Assembly (NCBI GenBank): GCA_016178705.1
Contig: JACOST010000030.1
Coordinates: 1-64,000, forward strand
From: Deltaproteobacteria bacterium
GTDB taxonomy: Bacteria > Desulfobacterota > Binatia > HRBIN30 > JACQVA1
Reading direction: 5' to 3'
Length of the DNA: 64,000 bases
The notes beneath the pieces were generated by a model, which saw only the letters and a program-made list of their open reading frames with translations, did not search any database and was not told the origin of the DNA. Positions 51,831-60,158 of this stretch are shown here, in pieces. Numbering within the stretch: the first letter of the stretch is position 1; every line of letters starts with the position of its first letter. A program made the translations under genes and the position numbers.

Positions 51831-52787
51831 GTGACCGCTCCACCGATTGTACTCGCGAGTCCGCGCGGATTCTGCGCCGGGGTGTCGTACGCCATCGACA
51901 TCGTCGACCTCGTCTTGGAGCGCTACGGGCCGCCGGTCTATGTACGCCACGAGATCGTCCACAATCGCTACGTCGTCGAGAAGCTGCGCAGCCAAGGGGC
52001 GCGGTTTGTGGAAGAGCTGGCCGACGTTCCCGACGGCGCCCTGCTCATCTTCAGCGCCCACGGTGTGGCGCCGGCTGTCCGCGACGAGGCGCGCACGCGC
52101 AATCTCCGCGTGGTCGACGCGACGTGTCCGCTGGTGACGAAGGTCCATGTTGAAGTCCTGCGCTACGCGCGCGACGGCTACGACATCCTGCTGATCGGTC
52201 ATCGCGGCCACGTCGAGGTCATCGGCACCTTGGGCCACGCGCCGGAACGCATGCAGTTGATCGAATCGGTGGTCGATGTCGAGCGGGTGAACGTGCGCGA
52301 TCCCGAACGCGTGGCCGTGGTGACGCAGACCACACTGTCGGTCGACGACACGCGCGCGATCATCGAGGCAATCCGGCAGCGCTTCCCGCACGCGCACACG
52401 CCGCGCAAGGACGACATCTGCTACGCCACGCAAAATCGCCAAACGGCGGTGAAGGAACTGGCGCGCCAAAGCGATCTGGTGTTGGTGATCGGCTCACCCG
52501 CCTCCAGCAACGCCAACCGCCTGGTCGAGGTCGCGCGCAACGAAGGCACCCCTGCGCGCTTGATCGAAGCCGCCGGCGACATTGATGCGGCGTGGCTGCG
52601 CGATGTGCGCGCCGTCGGCCTCACCGCCGGCGCCTCGACTCCCGAAGCCTTGGTCGAAGCCACCATCGCGTGTTTGCAATCGCTCGGCTGTGGCGCGGTG
52701 CGCGATCTGACTACCGCGATCGAGAACGTGACCTTTCCCCTCCCGCGCGAGTTGCGCGAACCGGCTGCGCGAGATGTCCCGTTGTAG
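51831..52787 (+). CDS. ispH: 4-hydroxy-3-methylbut-2-enyl diphosphate reductase
   Basis: A 318-residue IspH, last enzyme of the MEP isoprenoid pathway, which makes IPP and DMAPP from HMBPP with a 4Fe-4S cluster. The three cluster Cys are in GFCAGV, ATCPLVTKVH and ICYATQNRQTAV; FSAHGVAP and VTQTTLSVDDT are conserved. The start is a GTG at 51831, directly before VTAPPIVLASPRGFCAGV. The stop codon TAG is part of a GTAGGGGCG palindrome that follows the gene. Confidence 0.96.
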   Translation: MTAPPIVLASPRGFCAGVSYAIDIVDLVLERYGPPVYVRHEIVHNRYVVEKLRSQGARFVEELADVPDGALLIFSAHGVAPAVRDEARTRNLRVVDATCPLVTKVHVEVLRYARDGYDILLIGHRGHVEVIGTLGHAPERMQLIESVVDVERVNVRDPERVAVVTQTTLSVDDTRAIIEAIRQRFPHAHTPRKDDICYATQNRQTAVKELARQSDLVLVIGSPASSNANRLVEVARNEGTPARLIEAAGDIDAAWLRDVRAVGLTAGASTPEALVEATIACLQSLGCGAVRDLTTAIENVTFPLPRELREPAARDVPL

Positions 52788-52935
52788 GGGCGCACGGCGT
52801 GCGCCCTCGATACGATTGCTGCGCGATCTACTCGGGCAAACGGACCTGGAATCGATAGGAAGAAACCGCTTCCCCGAGTAACCGCACCGAGGAGCGGCCG
52901 AAGGCTGCGTATCGAGGGGCGGCGTATCGAGGGGC
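52784..52935 (-). repeat. GTAGGGGCG palindrome joined to long-hairpin repeat, copy D (reverse orientation)
   Basis: GTAGGGGCGCACGGCGTGCG (from 52784, overlapping the ispH stop) runs into GCCCTCGATACG (52803). CTACTCGGGCAAACGG, CCGCTTCCCCGAGTAACCG and CGTATCGAGGGGC twice follow (to 52935). It is the reverse of copies at 584, 7365 and 30192. It occupies the gap between convergent ispH and helicase genes. Confidence 0.85.
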
Positions 52936-52997
52936 GAGTGCGAAACCGCTTACGGACGCAGGCTGAAGCCTGTGGCTACGGGAGAAGTGACGAAACA

Positions 52998-55073
52998 TCA
53001 TGGGTCGTGACGCACGACCCCGGACGGTGTGCCTACGCTGGTGAGCCACAATTGGTGAACGGCGCGGGTTGCGCCGACGTGGAGTAGGCGGCGCGCGGCC
53101 GGCGTGTCAGGAAAGTTCGTATTGCTCACTTCGATCAGGATAACGTAGTCAAACTCCAATCCCTTCACCTGCTCGATCTCGGTGACCTCGATGCCGGGGG
53201 CGAAGGTGAAGTCCTGATTCTCCACTTGCCGCACACGCGGCACTTCGCTGTTCGCCAGGCCCCGGTAGTAGATCGCACTGAGTTCGCGCGACGGAGTCAG
53301 CAAGGCAACCGATGCCAGCCGTTCGCTTTCGGCGAGGTGCTTCAGCGCGTCGGCCAGGAACGCGACGCAGGCGCCGTGATCGGTGAAGCGAAACAGTTCC
53401 ACCGGCGGGCCGGCGCGCGTGGTCAGCGGCGGCTGGTCATCCTCACGTAGGTCGCCGAGCAGTCCGACGGCAAACGTCATGATCTCGCGCGTGCAGCGGT
53501 AGCTGATCTGCAATGTGCTGACTTCGGTACCTGGCAAGCCGAGATGCATGAAGAACTCGGCCCACGAGGTGAAGCCCGAGTCTTTGACGACATGCTGCTG
53601 GGTGTCGCCGGCGAGCGTAATGCTGCGATGCGCGTCGAGGCAATCGAGCAGAACGCGGACCTCGACCGGCGAAAAATCCTGCACCTCGTCGATCGCGATG
53701 TGTCGATAGCGCAGGGTCGAAGTCGTGCGCCCGGGCAATGCCCCAATGCGCAACTGCCACGCGCGCAGCAGCAGCGCGTGGTCTTCGTCGTCCAACTCGG
53801 CGTGAGTCTTGGCCTCGCCGGCGAGCCACGCACTCAGTTCGTCGTAGCGCAGGCGATTCCAGTCGGTGGCGCGCTGAAGCGCCTCGGTACTGAAGGCGGT
53901 GGGGTCACGCTCGGCGAAGATCGGTTGCAGGAATCCGGGCTGGCACAAGACACTCACCCAGTCGTCAATGACTTGTTCGGGCGTCGGCGGTCCGTCGACG
54001 CGCGCGACTTGGCGTTCGAGCGCGACCAACACCGCCGGGTGCAGCTTGAGGCGCTGGACTACGGCGGGCGTATCGTCGCGCGTCGCGCGCGGCAGCATGG
54101 GAAAGAGCCGGCGCACTTGGTCGGCGGCCCACTCGTGAAACGTGCGCACCGGCACGCGCTGGACGCCCAGCGCCGGCAGCACGTGGCTGACGTAGTCGCG
54201 CAGCGCGGGCGAAAACACGATGACCACGGTGTCCGTCGAATCGACTGTGGGATCGTCGAAGGCGAGATAGGCGATGCGGTGTAGGGCAACGGTGGTCTTG
54301 CCCGACCCCGCGGTGCCGCGGATCACCACAAATCCCGACGACGGCTTGGTGATCAACTCGAACTGCTCCGGATCGAGCAACCCGGCGATGTCGGGAAGGT
54401 GCTTGTCGTGGCGCAACTGCGATCCGTGCGGGTCGGTACCGAGGCGGCGATGGTCGGCATCGCCGCTGGCATGGGCGCGCAACGCGGCGCCCTCGCCGCC
54501 GGCGAGTCGCGGTGGTTCACTAGCGCGCTGGTGCCAGCCGGTCGGCGCACTCGGCTCCACCGAGAAGACGCCTTCGGGGGCTTCGACGCGCTGCAGCGTT
54601 TGCTCGCGAATGGTCACCGTGCGGCGCGCCAGCACGGTGCCGCTGCGCTCGCGTCCGGCGATGGTTTCCTCGTACTCGTCACCTTGCTGATAGCGATAGA
54701 AGATGAGCGAGACCGGCGCGTGGCGCCAATCGACGATGTGCACGCCGCGTTGCAGATGGGTTGCGGTGCCGAGCAGAATGTCCTGCTCGCCGCTGTCGTC
54801 GCGCACGCGCAGGTGCGCGAAGTACGGCGAGCTGCGGTTGACCCGCGGCGCTTGGCGCGAAGTCCGCACCTGATCCAGCAGCGCCGATTGCCGATGCCAC
54901 TGCTGCTGCAGCGCGGGTTGATCCTCCGTCTTCTCCCCGCGCAGCATCTCGCGCAGCCGTTCGAGATCCGCAACCAGCGCGGCTTCCGACGGTCCCGTCG
55001 CCTCGGGCTCCTTGAGCACCGCGACGACGCGCGCGAGCACGTCGAGTTCTTCGTTGACGATCGGATGAGGCAC
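52998..55073 (-). CDS. UvrD/REP-family helicase, HelD-like
   Basis: A 691-residue superfamily 1 helicase. N-terminal about 170 residues contain a charged helical segment (VADLERLREMLRGE) and the QQGDEYEETIAGRERSG region seen in helicase-IV/HelD-type proteins. Walker A is VIRGTAGSGKTTVALHRIAYL, in two overlapping pieces, the DE box is IAIDEVQDFSPVE, motif III is ITLAGDTQQH and motif IV/V includes LQISYRCTREI and IEQVKGLEFDYVIL, with the final HVGATRAVHQLWL. HelD proteins recycle stalled RNA polymerase; others unwind DNA. Which applies here is uncertain. Confidence 0.88.
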   Translation of the reverse strand: MPHPIVNEELDVLARVVAVLKEPEATGPSEAALVADLERLREMLRGEKTEDQPALQQQWHRQSALLDQVRTSRQAPRVNRSSPYFAHLRVRDDSGEQDILLGTATHLQRGVHIVDWRHAPVSLIFYRYQQGDEYEETIAGRERSGTVLARRTVTIREQTLQRVEAPEGVFSVEPSAPTGWHQRASEPPRLAGGEGAALRAHASGDADHRRLGTDPHGSQLRHDKHLPDIAGLLDPEQFELITKPSSGFVVIRGTAGSGKTTVALHRIAYLAFDDPTVDSTDTVVIVFSPALRDYVSHVLPALGVQRVPVRTFHEWAADQVRRLFPMLPRATRDDTPAVVQRLKLHPAVLVALERQVARVDGPPTPEQVIDDWVSVLCQPGFLQPIFAERDPTAFSTEALQRATDWNRLRYDELSAWLAGEAKTHAELDDEDHALLLRAWQLRIGALPGRTTSTLRYRHIAIDEVQDFSPVEVRVLLDCLDAHRSITLAGDTQQHVVKDSGFTSWAEFFMHLGLPGTEVSTLQISYRCTREIMTFAVGLLGDLREDDQPPLTTRAGPPVELFRFTDHGACVAFLADALKHLAESERLASVALLTPSRELSAIYYRGLANSEVPRVRQVENQDFTFAPGIEVTEIEQVKGLEFDYVILIEVSNTNFPDTPAARRLLHVGATRAVHQLWLTSVGTPSGVVRHDP

Positions 55074-55204
55074 AGGGCCGCGATGCTACCGGGTTCGCGG
55101 CGGCGGGTACAGTGGCCGGGCGGAGCGCTCTTCGTTCGTGCGTGCGTGGCATGTAGGAATCCGCCGCGCGCTGGTCTAGCATCGCCGGCCACTGGTGCCC
55201 GCGA

Positions 55205-56200
55205 ATGGATTTGCGAACGCTCGGTCGAACGAATCTCACGGTGTCGCGCCTCGGCGTCGGCTTGGCGGCGCTGGGCCGCCCGGGCTACGCTAACCTCGGC
55301 CACGGCGCCGATCTCGCGTACGACTACGACGTGAACGCGATGGCGGCGCGCACACACGCGGTGCTCGATGCCGCGTGGGACGCCGGGGTGCGCTACTTCG
55401 ACACCGCGCGCTCGTACGGCCGCGGCGAGGAATTTCTCGCGACGTGGCTGAGCACGCGACGCATTGCACCCGCCGCAGTCACGGTCGGTTCGAAGTGGGG
55501 GTACACGTACACCGCGGAGTGGCGTGTCGAGGCGGCGCAGCACGAAGTGAAGGATCACTCGCTTGGTGTGTTGCGCCGGCAGATCGGCGAGAGCCGCGCG
55601 CTGTTGGGCGCGCAGCTCGATCTCTACCAGATCCACTCGGCGACGCTCGACAGCGGTGTCCTCGACAACCATGCGGTGCTCGACGAACTCGCGCGACTGC
55701 GCGCGGAGGGCGTGGCGATTGGGCTGACGCTCAGCGGTCCACGCCAAGCGGATACGCTGCGCCGGGCGATGGCGATACGGATCGGCGGGGCTCCGCTGTT
55801 CGACTGCGTGCAAGCGACGTGGAACCTACTCGAAGGCTCCGCCGCGCCCGCGCTGCGCGCGGCGCACGCCGCCGGCCTCGGCGTCATCATCAAAGAGCCG
55901 CTCGCCAACGGCCGCTTGACCGATCGCAACATCGACGCGTCGTTCGCGGCGCAGCGGCGCGCGCTCGAACGCGTGGCGTCGCGGCTGCACACCACGCTCG
56001 ATGCGCTCGCGTTGGCGGCCGTGCTGGCGCAGCCTTGGGTGGACGTGGTGCTCAGTGGCGCCGCGACCGTGCCGCACCTGCAATCAAACGTGACGGCCCT
56101 CACGGTGGCGTGGGACGAAGCGACGGCGGACAGTCTGATGGCGGTCGGCGAAACGCCAGAGCACTACTGGGCGACCCGCAGCCGGTTCCCGTGGAACTAG
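55205..56200 (+). CDS. Aldo/keto reductase
   Basis: A 331-residue AKR barrel. It starts MDLRTLGRTNLTVSRLGVGL. The tetrad is Asp in VRYFDTARSYG, Tyr in the same motif, Lys in TVGSKWGYTY and His in LYQIHSAT. KEPLANGRLTDRN and VVLSGAATVPHLQSNV form the NADPH pocket. Long loops after beta-3 are typical of the galactose/pyridoxal-type branch. Located after a short gap from the divergent helicase gene. Substrate unknown. Confidence 0.92.
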   Translation: MDLRTLGRTNLTVSRLGVGLAALGRPGYANLGHGADLAYDYDVNAMAARTHAVLDAAWDAGVRYFDTARSYGRGEEFLATWLSTRRIAPAAVTVGSKWGYTYTAEWRVEAAQHEVKDHSLGVLRRQIGESRALLGAQLDLYQIHSATLDSGVLDNHAVLDELARLRAEGVAIGLTLSGPRQADTLRRAMAIRIGGAPLFDCVQATWNLLEGSAAPALRAAHAAGLGVIIKEPLANGRLTDRNIDASFAAQRRALERVASRLHTTLDALALAAVLAQPWVDVVLSGAATVPHLQSNVTALTVAWDEATADSLMAVGETPEHYWATRSRFPWN

Positions 56201-56215
56201 TCGCAAGGCGAAAAA

Positions 56216-56370
56216 GGATGAAACCGCCGATGCACGCCGATCAACGCCGATGCTGACTCCAGAGCGTATTGATGACCTCCCTACAATTTTGATTCCGATG
56301 AGGGGCGCGATTCCCATGCTTCCCTTCCTAAGGTCTTCGTCGGCGTGCATCGGCGTCCGCCGGCGGTTCC
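56216..56370. repeat. Inverted pair of CCGCCGATGCACGCCGAT repeats
   Basis: The left copy ATGAAACCGCCGATGCACGC plus CGATCAACGCCGATG (56216-56253) and the right copy in reverse, GGCGTGCATCGGCGTCCGCC plus GGCGGTTCC (about 56340-56370), flank about 85 bp without a gene. A third relative is at 2998. They sit between the aldo/keto reductase and SDR genes. Confidence 0.7.
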
Positions 56371-56415
56371 ATGTTTCTTGGGAACGAGGCTCATGAGCAC
56401 AGGAGGCGAGAGCGA

Positions 56416-57279
56416 ATGGCGGAAACAGATCAAGTCATGAACGGGCGAACCTGCCTGATCACCGGTGCGACCTCCGGCATTGGCCGCGCGACGGCGATCG
56501 AATTGGCACGCCGTGGCGCCACGCTGGTGTTGGTGGCCCGCGATCGTGGCCGCGGCGAAGATACGATGCGCGAGATTCGCGAACGCACCGACAACCGCCA
56601 GGTGACGCTGCTGCTCGCCGATCTCTCGTCGCAGCAATCGATCCGAGAGTTGGCACGCGCGTTCCTGGCGACCAACCGGCCGTTGCACGTGCTGCTGAAC
56701 AATGCGGGCGTGGTCAACCTCGGGCGCAGCGTCACCGTCGACGGCATCGAGACGGTCTTCGCGGTCAACCATCTCGGGTACTTCCTGCTCACCAACCTCC
56801 TGCTCGATCGGCTCAAGCAGAGTGCGCCGGCGCGCATCGTCAACGTCGCTTCCGAAGTGCACAAGATTGGCGGGCTGAACTTCGACGACCTGCAGAACGA
56901 GCGGCGCTTCCGCAGCATGGGCGTCTACGGCCAGTCGAAGCTGGCGAACATTCTGTTCACCTACGAACTCGCGCGCCGTTTGGCGGGCAGTGGTGTCACG
57001 GTGAACTGTCTGCATCCAGGCGCGGTGGCCACCGGGTTGGGAAAGAACAACGGGGCGTGGGCGCAGGTGCTGATCCGTATTCTTGGAACGTTCTTCCGTA
57101 CGCCGGAGCAGGGCGCGGCGACTTCGATCTACTTGGCGTCTTCGCCGGCTGTCGCCGGCGTCAGCGGCAAGTACTTCATGAATAGCAAAGAGCGGCGATC
57201 CTCAAAGGCCTCGTACGATGAAGCCGCGGCGAGGCGCCTGTGGGAGATCAGTGCGCAGATGACGGGGCTCGGTGCGTAG
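56416..57279 (+). CDS. SDR-family oxidoreductase, retinol-dehydrogenase-like
   Basis: A 287-residue short-chain dehydrogenase of the retinol-dehydrogenase-like subgroup. Glycine motif TGATSGIGRA, VLVARDRGRGE (Arg suggests NADPH), LLADLSSQQSIREL, NNAGVVNLG, FAVNHLGYFLLTNLLL, Ser in NVASEVHKIGG and Tyr/Lys in YGQSKLAN. Start ATG 56416 after an AGGAGG-like site; an ATG at 56371 adds 15 unalignable residues that come partly from the repeat. Substrates in this subgroup are often lipophilic alcohols or ketones. Confidence 0.9.
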   Translation: MAETDQVMNGRTCLITGATSGIGRATAIELARRGATLVLVARDRGRGEDTMREIRERTDNRQVTLLLADLSSQQSIRELARAFLATNRPLHVLLNNAGVVNLGRSVTVDGIETVFAVNHLGYFLLTNLLLDRLKQSAPARIVNVASEVHKIGGLNFDDLQNERRFRSMGVYGQSKLANILFTYELARRLAGSGVTVNCLHPGAVATGLGKNNGAWAQVLIRILGTFFRTPEQGAATSIYLASSPAVAGVSGKYFMNSKERRSSKASYDEAAARRLWEISAQMTGLGA

Positions 57280-57356
57280 TCAGGCAGAAGGGGTGAGGCT
57301 TGAGTATTGACTATCCGCCGCATTCGGGTCGGCAGGGTGAAGGATTGAGCTAGGAG

Positions 57357-58067
57357 ATGCATAAGCGGACGTCAGAGTGGAAGATGCGAGTGACCGCGAC
57401 GGGCGTGTTGCTGCTCGCGTGCCTGCGCGCCGATGCGCCGGCGCAGGGTCCCGCACCATCACCACATACCGTTGACTTTAGTCAGAGCGACAATCTCAAG
57501 GCCGTGTTCGACGCGGGTCTACGTCCGTGGCGATTGGCGGGGCTTGAGAAGCGCAATTGCGATCTCGGGGAGGAGAATCTCAACATCACCCTTCCCAATG
57601 GCCGGCAGTTTGCGATCGATATTGTGAGTGCCTCCATCCGCGTACTCGATGGTAACGCATTGAGTTCTGTGGCTCTCTTCGGAACCACAGAGCCGGTGCC
57701 AAAGGCGGTTCAGCGCGTGAGAGAAATTTGTAGAGCGGCGGGGTTATCCGACAAGGATCTTGACCGGGTTGCCAATGACCTCGGTACAATGCCCGATCCT
57801 GCGAAGACTTGGTTTCAAGACGGCACGGTGAATGCGATCGGTGTGTCGGTGACCTTTCATCCAATGTACTACTTCCCGGACCGGGTCGAGGCGCAGGTTT
57901 GGGTGGAGTTGCAGTGGCGACGCCCTCAGGAGTCCGTAGAGTTCCTAAAGGGGCCGATTCAACCCCCACCGGGTTACGAGGGGGTGTCGATGGACTCACC
58001 GACAATGACCATACCAAGAACACCGACTGGTGAGCGTGCGCATTCCGCAACCGAGGCATCCGAGTAG
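57357..58067 (+). CDS. Secreted hypothetical protein (236 aa)
   Basis: Not recognised. The N-terminus (MRVTATGVLLLACLRADAPAQG) looks like a signal peptide after a charged start, so it is probably periplasmic. A single pair of Cys (NCDLGEENLNI and REICRAAGL) might form a disulfide. The segment PDPAKTWFQDGTVNAIGVSV and FHPMYYFPDRVEAQVWVELQWR has strand-like alternation. The C-terminus is Pro/Thr-rich. ATG 57384 is an alternative start. No operon partner: the next gene is on the other strand. Confidence 0.65.
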   Translation: MHKRTSEWKMRVTATGVLLLACLRADAPAQGPAPSPHTVDFSQSDNLKAVFDAGLRPWRLAGLEKRNCDLGEENLNITLPNGRQFAIDIVSASIRVLDGNALSSVALFGTTEPVPKAVQRVREICRAAGLSDKDLDRVANDLGTMPDPAKTWFQDGTVNAIGVSVTFHPMYYFPDRVEAQVWVELQWRRPQESVEFLKGPIQPPPGYEGVSMDSPTMTIPRTPTGERAHSATEASE

Positions 58068-58110
58068 CGCAGCGGAAGCAGATGTTCGAACGCTGTTGAA
58101 TGACTTCATC

Positions 58111-58138
58111 CGTTCACCCTGAGCCTGTCGAAGGGTGT
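58111..58138. repeat. CCGTTCACCCTGAGCC-type repeat
   Basis: CCGTTCACCCTGAGCCTGTC then GAAGGGTG, with near-complementary ends (CACCCT and AGGGTG). Single copy in the gap after the secreted hypothetical protein; related to the arm sequences inside the KS-like gene at 23173. Confidence 0.55.
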
Positions 58139-58208
58139 CTTCGCGTTCATCGACAGTCTCGCTCGCCGAAGGTGGCTGCGCCGTGGGTGCGTGCGCCGCG
58201 CCAGTAGC

Positions 58209-58538
58209 TCAGTGGAGGGTTTTCGCGCGGCGGCGTAGCAAGCGCAATGACGGGAACCCGAGCAGGAAAGTTTGCACTACCCAACCGATAGCGGAGTCGC
58301 GCAAGTCGAGCCGCTGCGTCAAGCGCAGCGCGTAGATCGCTTCGGCGAGATGCGTCAGCACGGCGCCGATGAAGATGAGTTGGATGATCGGTTGCGATAG
58401 CAGTGTGGTGACGTGACCGTGCCACAGTGCGTAAGCTTCGTCGCTGAACCCGAGCACGGCTGTCAGGCCGACGCCGCCGACGATGGTCACCCACCAGTGC
58501 AATTCGGGTCGCTCGATAGTGTCGCGGGCGGTTGGCAT
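58209..58538 (-). CDS. Small integral membrane protein (109 aa)
   Basis: A 109-residue protein with three hydrophobic segments (WWVTIVGGVGLTAVLGF, LIFIGAVLTHLAEAIYAL, IGWVVQTFLLGFPSL). The pattern of His/Glu in the second helix and LLGFPSLRLL near the end resembles the TMEM254/DUF4499-type family, but this is a tentative match. Function unknown. Starts at ATG 58538 and is divergent from the TrpF-like gene across a 428-bp gap. Confidence 0.65.
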   Translation of the reverse strand: MPTARDTIERPELHWWVTIVGGVGLTAVLGFSDEAYALWHGHVTTLLSQPIIQLIFIGAVLTHLAEAIYALRLTQRLDLRDSAIGWVVQTFLLGFPSLRLLRRRAKTLH

Positions 58539-58740
58539 TGAGGTCTCTTACGATCAGCGTGGCGGTCGCGTCAACCTTGACGCGACTAGAGATGGTCCGC
58601 TGCAGCGAACCCTACGAAGACCGACACCTGCATTGGCCACGATGCGACAGAATACAGGCGCTGGGGTCATGGTTTGCCCGCACCAGTTGCGCGGTTAGAA
58701 AAGGTCTCAACGTGCCAATCCCAACGTCATTGAGAATTCG

Positions 58741-58820
58741 GTTTGGGAGGGCGAGGCTTCCGCCGAGCCGCCGCACCATCACCGCGTCGGCGGCTCGCCG
58801 GAAGGCTCGCCCTCCCAGAT
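58741..58820. repeat. Large palindrome in a 428-bp gap
   Basis: Arms of about 33 bp (TTTGGGAGGGCGAGGCTTCC onward at 58741-58773 and its near reverse complement at 58788-58820) with a 14-bp loop. It would give a very stable hairpin. The remainder of 58539-58966 shows no gene, promoter or RNA that I can recognise. Confidence 0.8.
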
Positions 58821-58966
58821 TCGCCCACGGATCGATTGTCACATCGGGGTTGGTATAGGGTCCGTTGCGCGGACCTCGCCTCGATATCAATTGCACCGAC
58901 GCTGCGCGCCGGATTCATCGGCGCACGGTTTTCTCCCGCATCCGAACCTGGTAGCAGTCGCGCACG

Positions 58967-59626
58967 ATGCCGGTGCGGGTGCAGATCGCGGGGGTGTCGA
59001 GCCTCGACGAGTGCTTGGCGGCCGAACGCGCCGGGGCCGACGCGCTCGGCTTCACCGTCCGCTTGCCCACCGGTGTGCATGACGACCTCACCGAAGCGAA
59101 GGCGCGCAGCATCATCGCCGCGTTGCCGCCGTTCGTCAGCACTGTGTGCATCACGTATGTCGGCACGGCGCGCGAGGCGGTCGACCTCTGCCGCTACCTG
59201 GGCGTGAGCGCGCTGCAATTGCACGGAGCTTTCCCTACGCACGAACTACCGCTCATTCGCGCGGCGCTGCCGCACCTCAAATTGATCCGCGCGGTACACG
59301 TGACTGATGAATCGGCCATCGCGCAGGCCCGCTCGCTCGATCGCCAAGTCGACGGCATCATTCTCGACACCTTCGACCCCGCCACCGGCCGCGGCGGCGC
59401 GACAGGCAAGACGCACGACTGGACCATCAGCCGCCGCATCGTCGAGACCGTGCGCTCACCGGTGATCCTCGCCGGTGGTTTGACGCCCGACAACGTGGCC
59501 AACGCGATCCGGCAGGTCGCGCCGTGGGGCGTGGACGTCCACACCGGAATCGAAGACGCCGACGGCAGCCGCAATCTGACCAAGCTGCGCGCGTTCGTGG
59601 AACGGGCGAAGTCGGTCGACGGATGA
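58967..59626 (+). CDS. Phosphoribosylanthranilate isomerase-like protein lacking the catalytic Cys
   Basis: A 219-residue TIM barrel like TrpF, which isomerises phosphoribosylanthranilate in tryptophan synthesis. AAERAGADALGF, VSALQLHG, GIILDTFDPATGRGGATGKTHDW, VILAGGLTPDNV and VDVHTGIEDADGSRN are recognisable. TrpF normally begins KICG with the general-base Cys; here it reads VQIAGV, with Ala at residue 8. The acid Asp (D134, ILDTFD) is kept. The usual SxR segment after GF is also altered (VRLPTG). No other trp gene is adjacent. It could be a divergent isomerase or a relative with another reaction. Confidence 0.8.
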   Translation: MPVRVQIAGVSSLDECLAAERAGADALGFTVRLPTGVHDDLTEAKARSIIAALPPFVSTVCITYVGTAREAVDLCRYLGVSALQLHGAFPTHELPLIRAALPHLKLIRAVHVTDESAIAQARSLDRQVDGIILDTFDPATGRGGATGKTHDWTISRRIVETVRSPVILAGGLTPDNVANAIRQVAPWGVDVHTGIEDADGSRNLTKLRAFVERAKSVDG

Positions 59627-59662
59627 CACGCTTTGCACAAGAATGGAGCGGACTCGCCACTC

Positions 59663-59738
59663 GTCATTCCGGCGCAAGCCGGAATCCAGGCTCGACCCCG
59701 CTAGCCCCGCCTGGATACCGGCTTTCGCCGGTATGACG
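59663..59738. repeat. dRS3-like palindromic repeats, inverted pair
   Basis: GTCATTCCGGCGCAAGCCGG plus AATCCAGG (59663-59690) faces CTGGATACCGGCTTTCGCCG plus GTATGACG (59711-59738). This is the ATTCCGGC-loop-GCCGGAAT type also known as dRS3-like in other genomes. A third copy lies at 60130, on the other side of a GIY-YIG gene. Confidence 0.85.
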
Positions 59739-59817
59739 AAGCCGCGGGATGGGCTTTGTGCAAGTAGTGGCACTGCGGATGTCGTCGCAAGCCGGAACCA
59801 CGAAACGCCATCACCCA

Positions 59818-60104
59818 TGAAACAACCCTGCGTGTATCTGTTGACCAGCGGTCGCAATGGGACACTGTATGCGGGGGTTACATCGGATATCGTCAAGCGC
59901 GTCTGGGAGCACAAGGAGAATCTCGCCGACGGATTTACGAAACGATACGCGGTCCACACGCTCGTCTGGTACGAGCTTCACGCCACCATGGAATCCGCCA
60001 TTCGACGCGAAAAGGCGATCAAGGAATGGAAGCGGTTGTGGAAGATCGAGCTTATCGAGAAGGAAAACCCACAGTGGCGAGACTTGTACGAGGACTTGCC
60101 GTGA
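59818..60104 (+). CDS. Small GIY-YIG nuclease family protein between palindromic repeats
   Basis: A 95-residue stand-alone GIY-YIG domain: VYLLTSGRNGTLYAGVTSD gives the GIY/YIG strands, then IVKRVWEHKENLADGFTKRY with the conserved Arg, LVWYELHATMESAIRREKAIKEW with the conserved metal Glu, and the C-terminal IELIEKENPQWRDLYEDL. Close in form to the UPF0213-type proteins. Stand-alone domains of this kind have no agreed function. It is bracketed by dRS3-like palindromes 80 bp upstream and 26 bp downstream. The ATG at 59818 is clear. Confidence 0.9.
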
Positions 60105-60129
60105 CGGCCATGCCCGACGTGGAGGAAGA

Positions 60130-60158
60130 CTGGATTCCGGCGTTCGCCGGAATGACGG
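60130..60158. repeat. dRS3-like palindromic repeat supplying a possible start codon
   Basis: CTGGATTCCGGCGTTCGCCG plus GAATGACGG. The ATG inside GGAATGACGG (60152) is in frame with the ABC transporter fusion gene and is the last ATG before its signal peptide. Confidence 0.8.
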
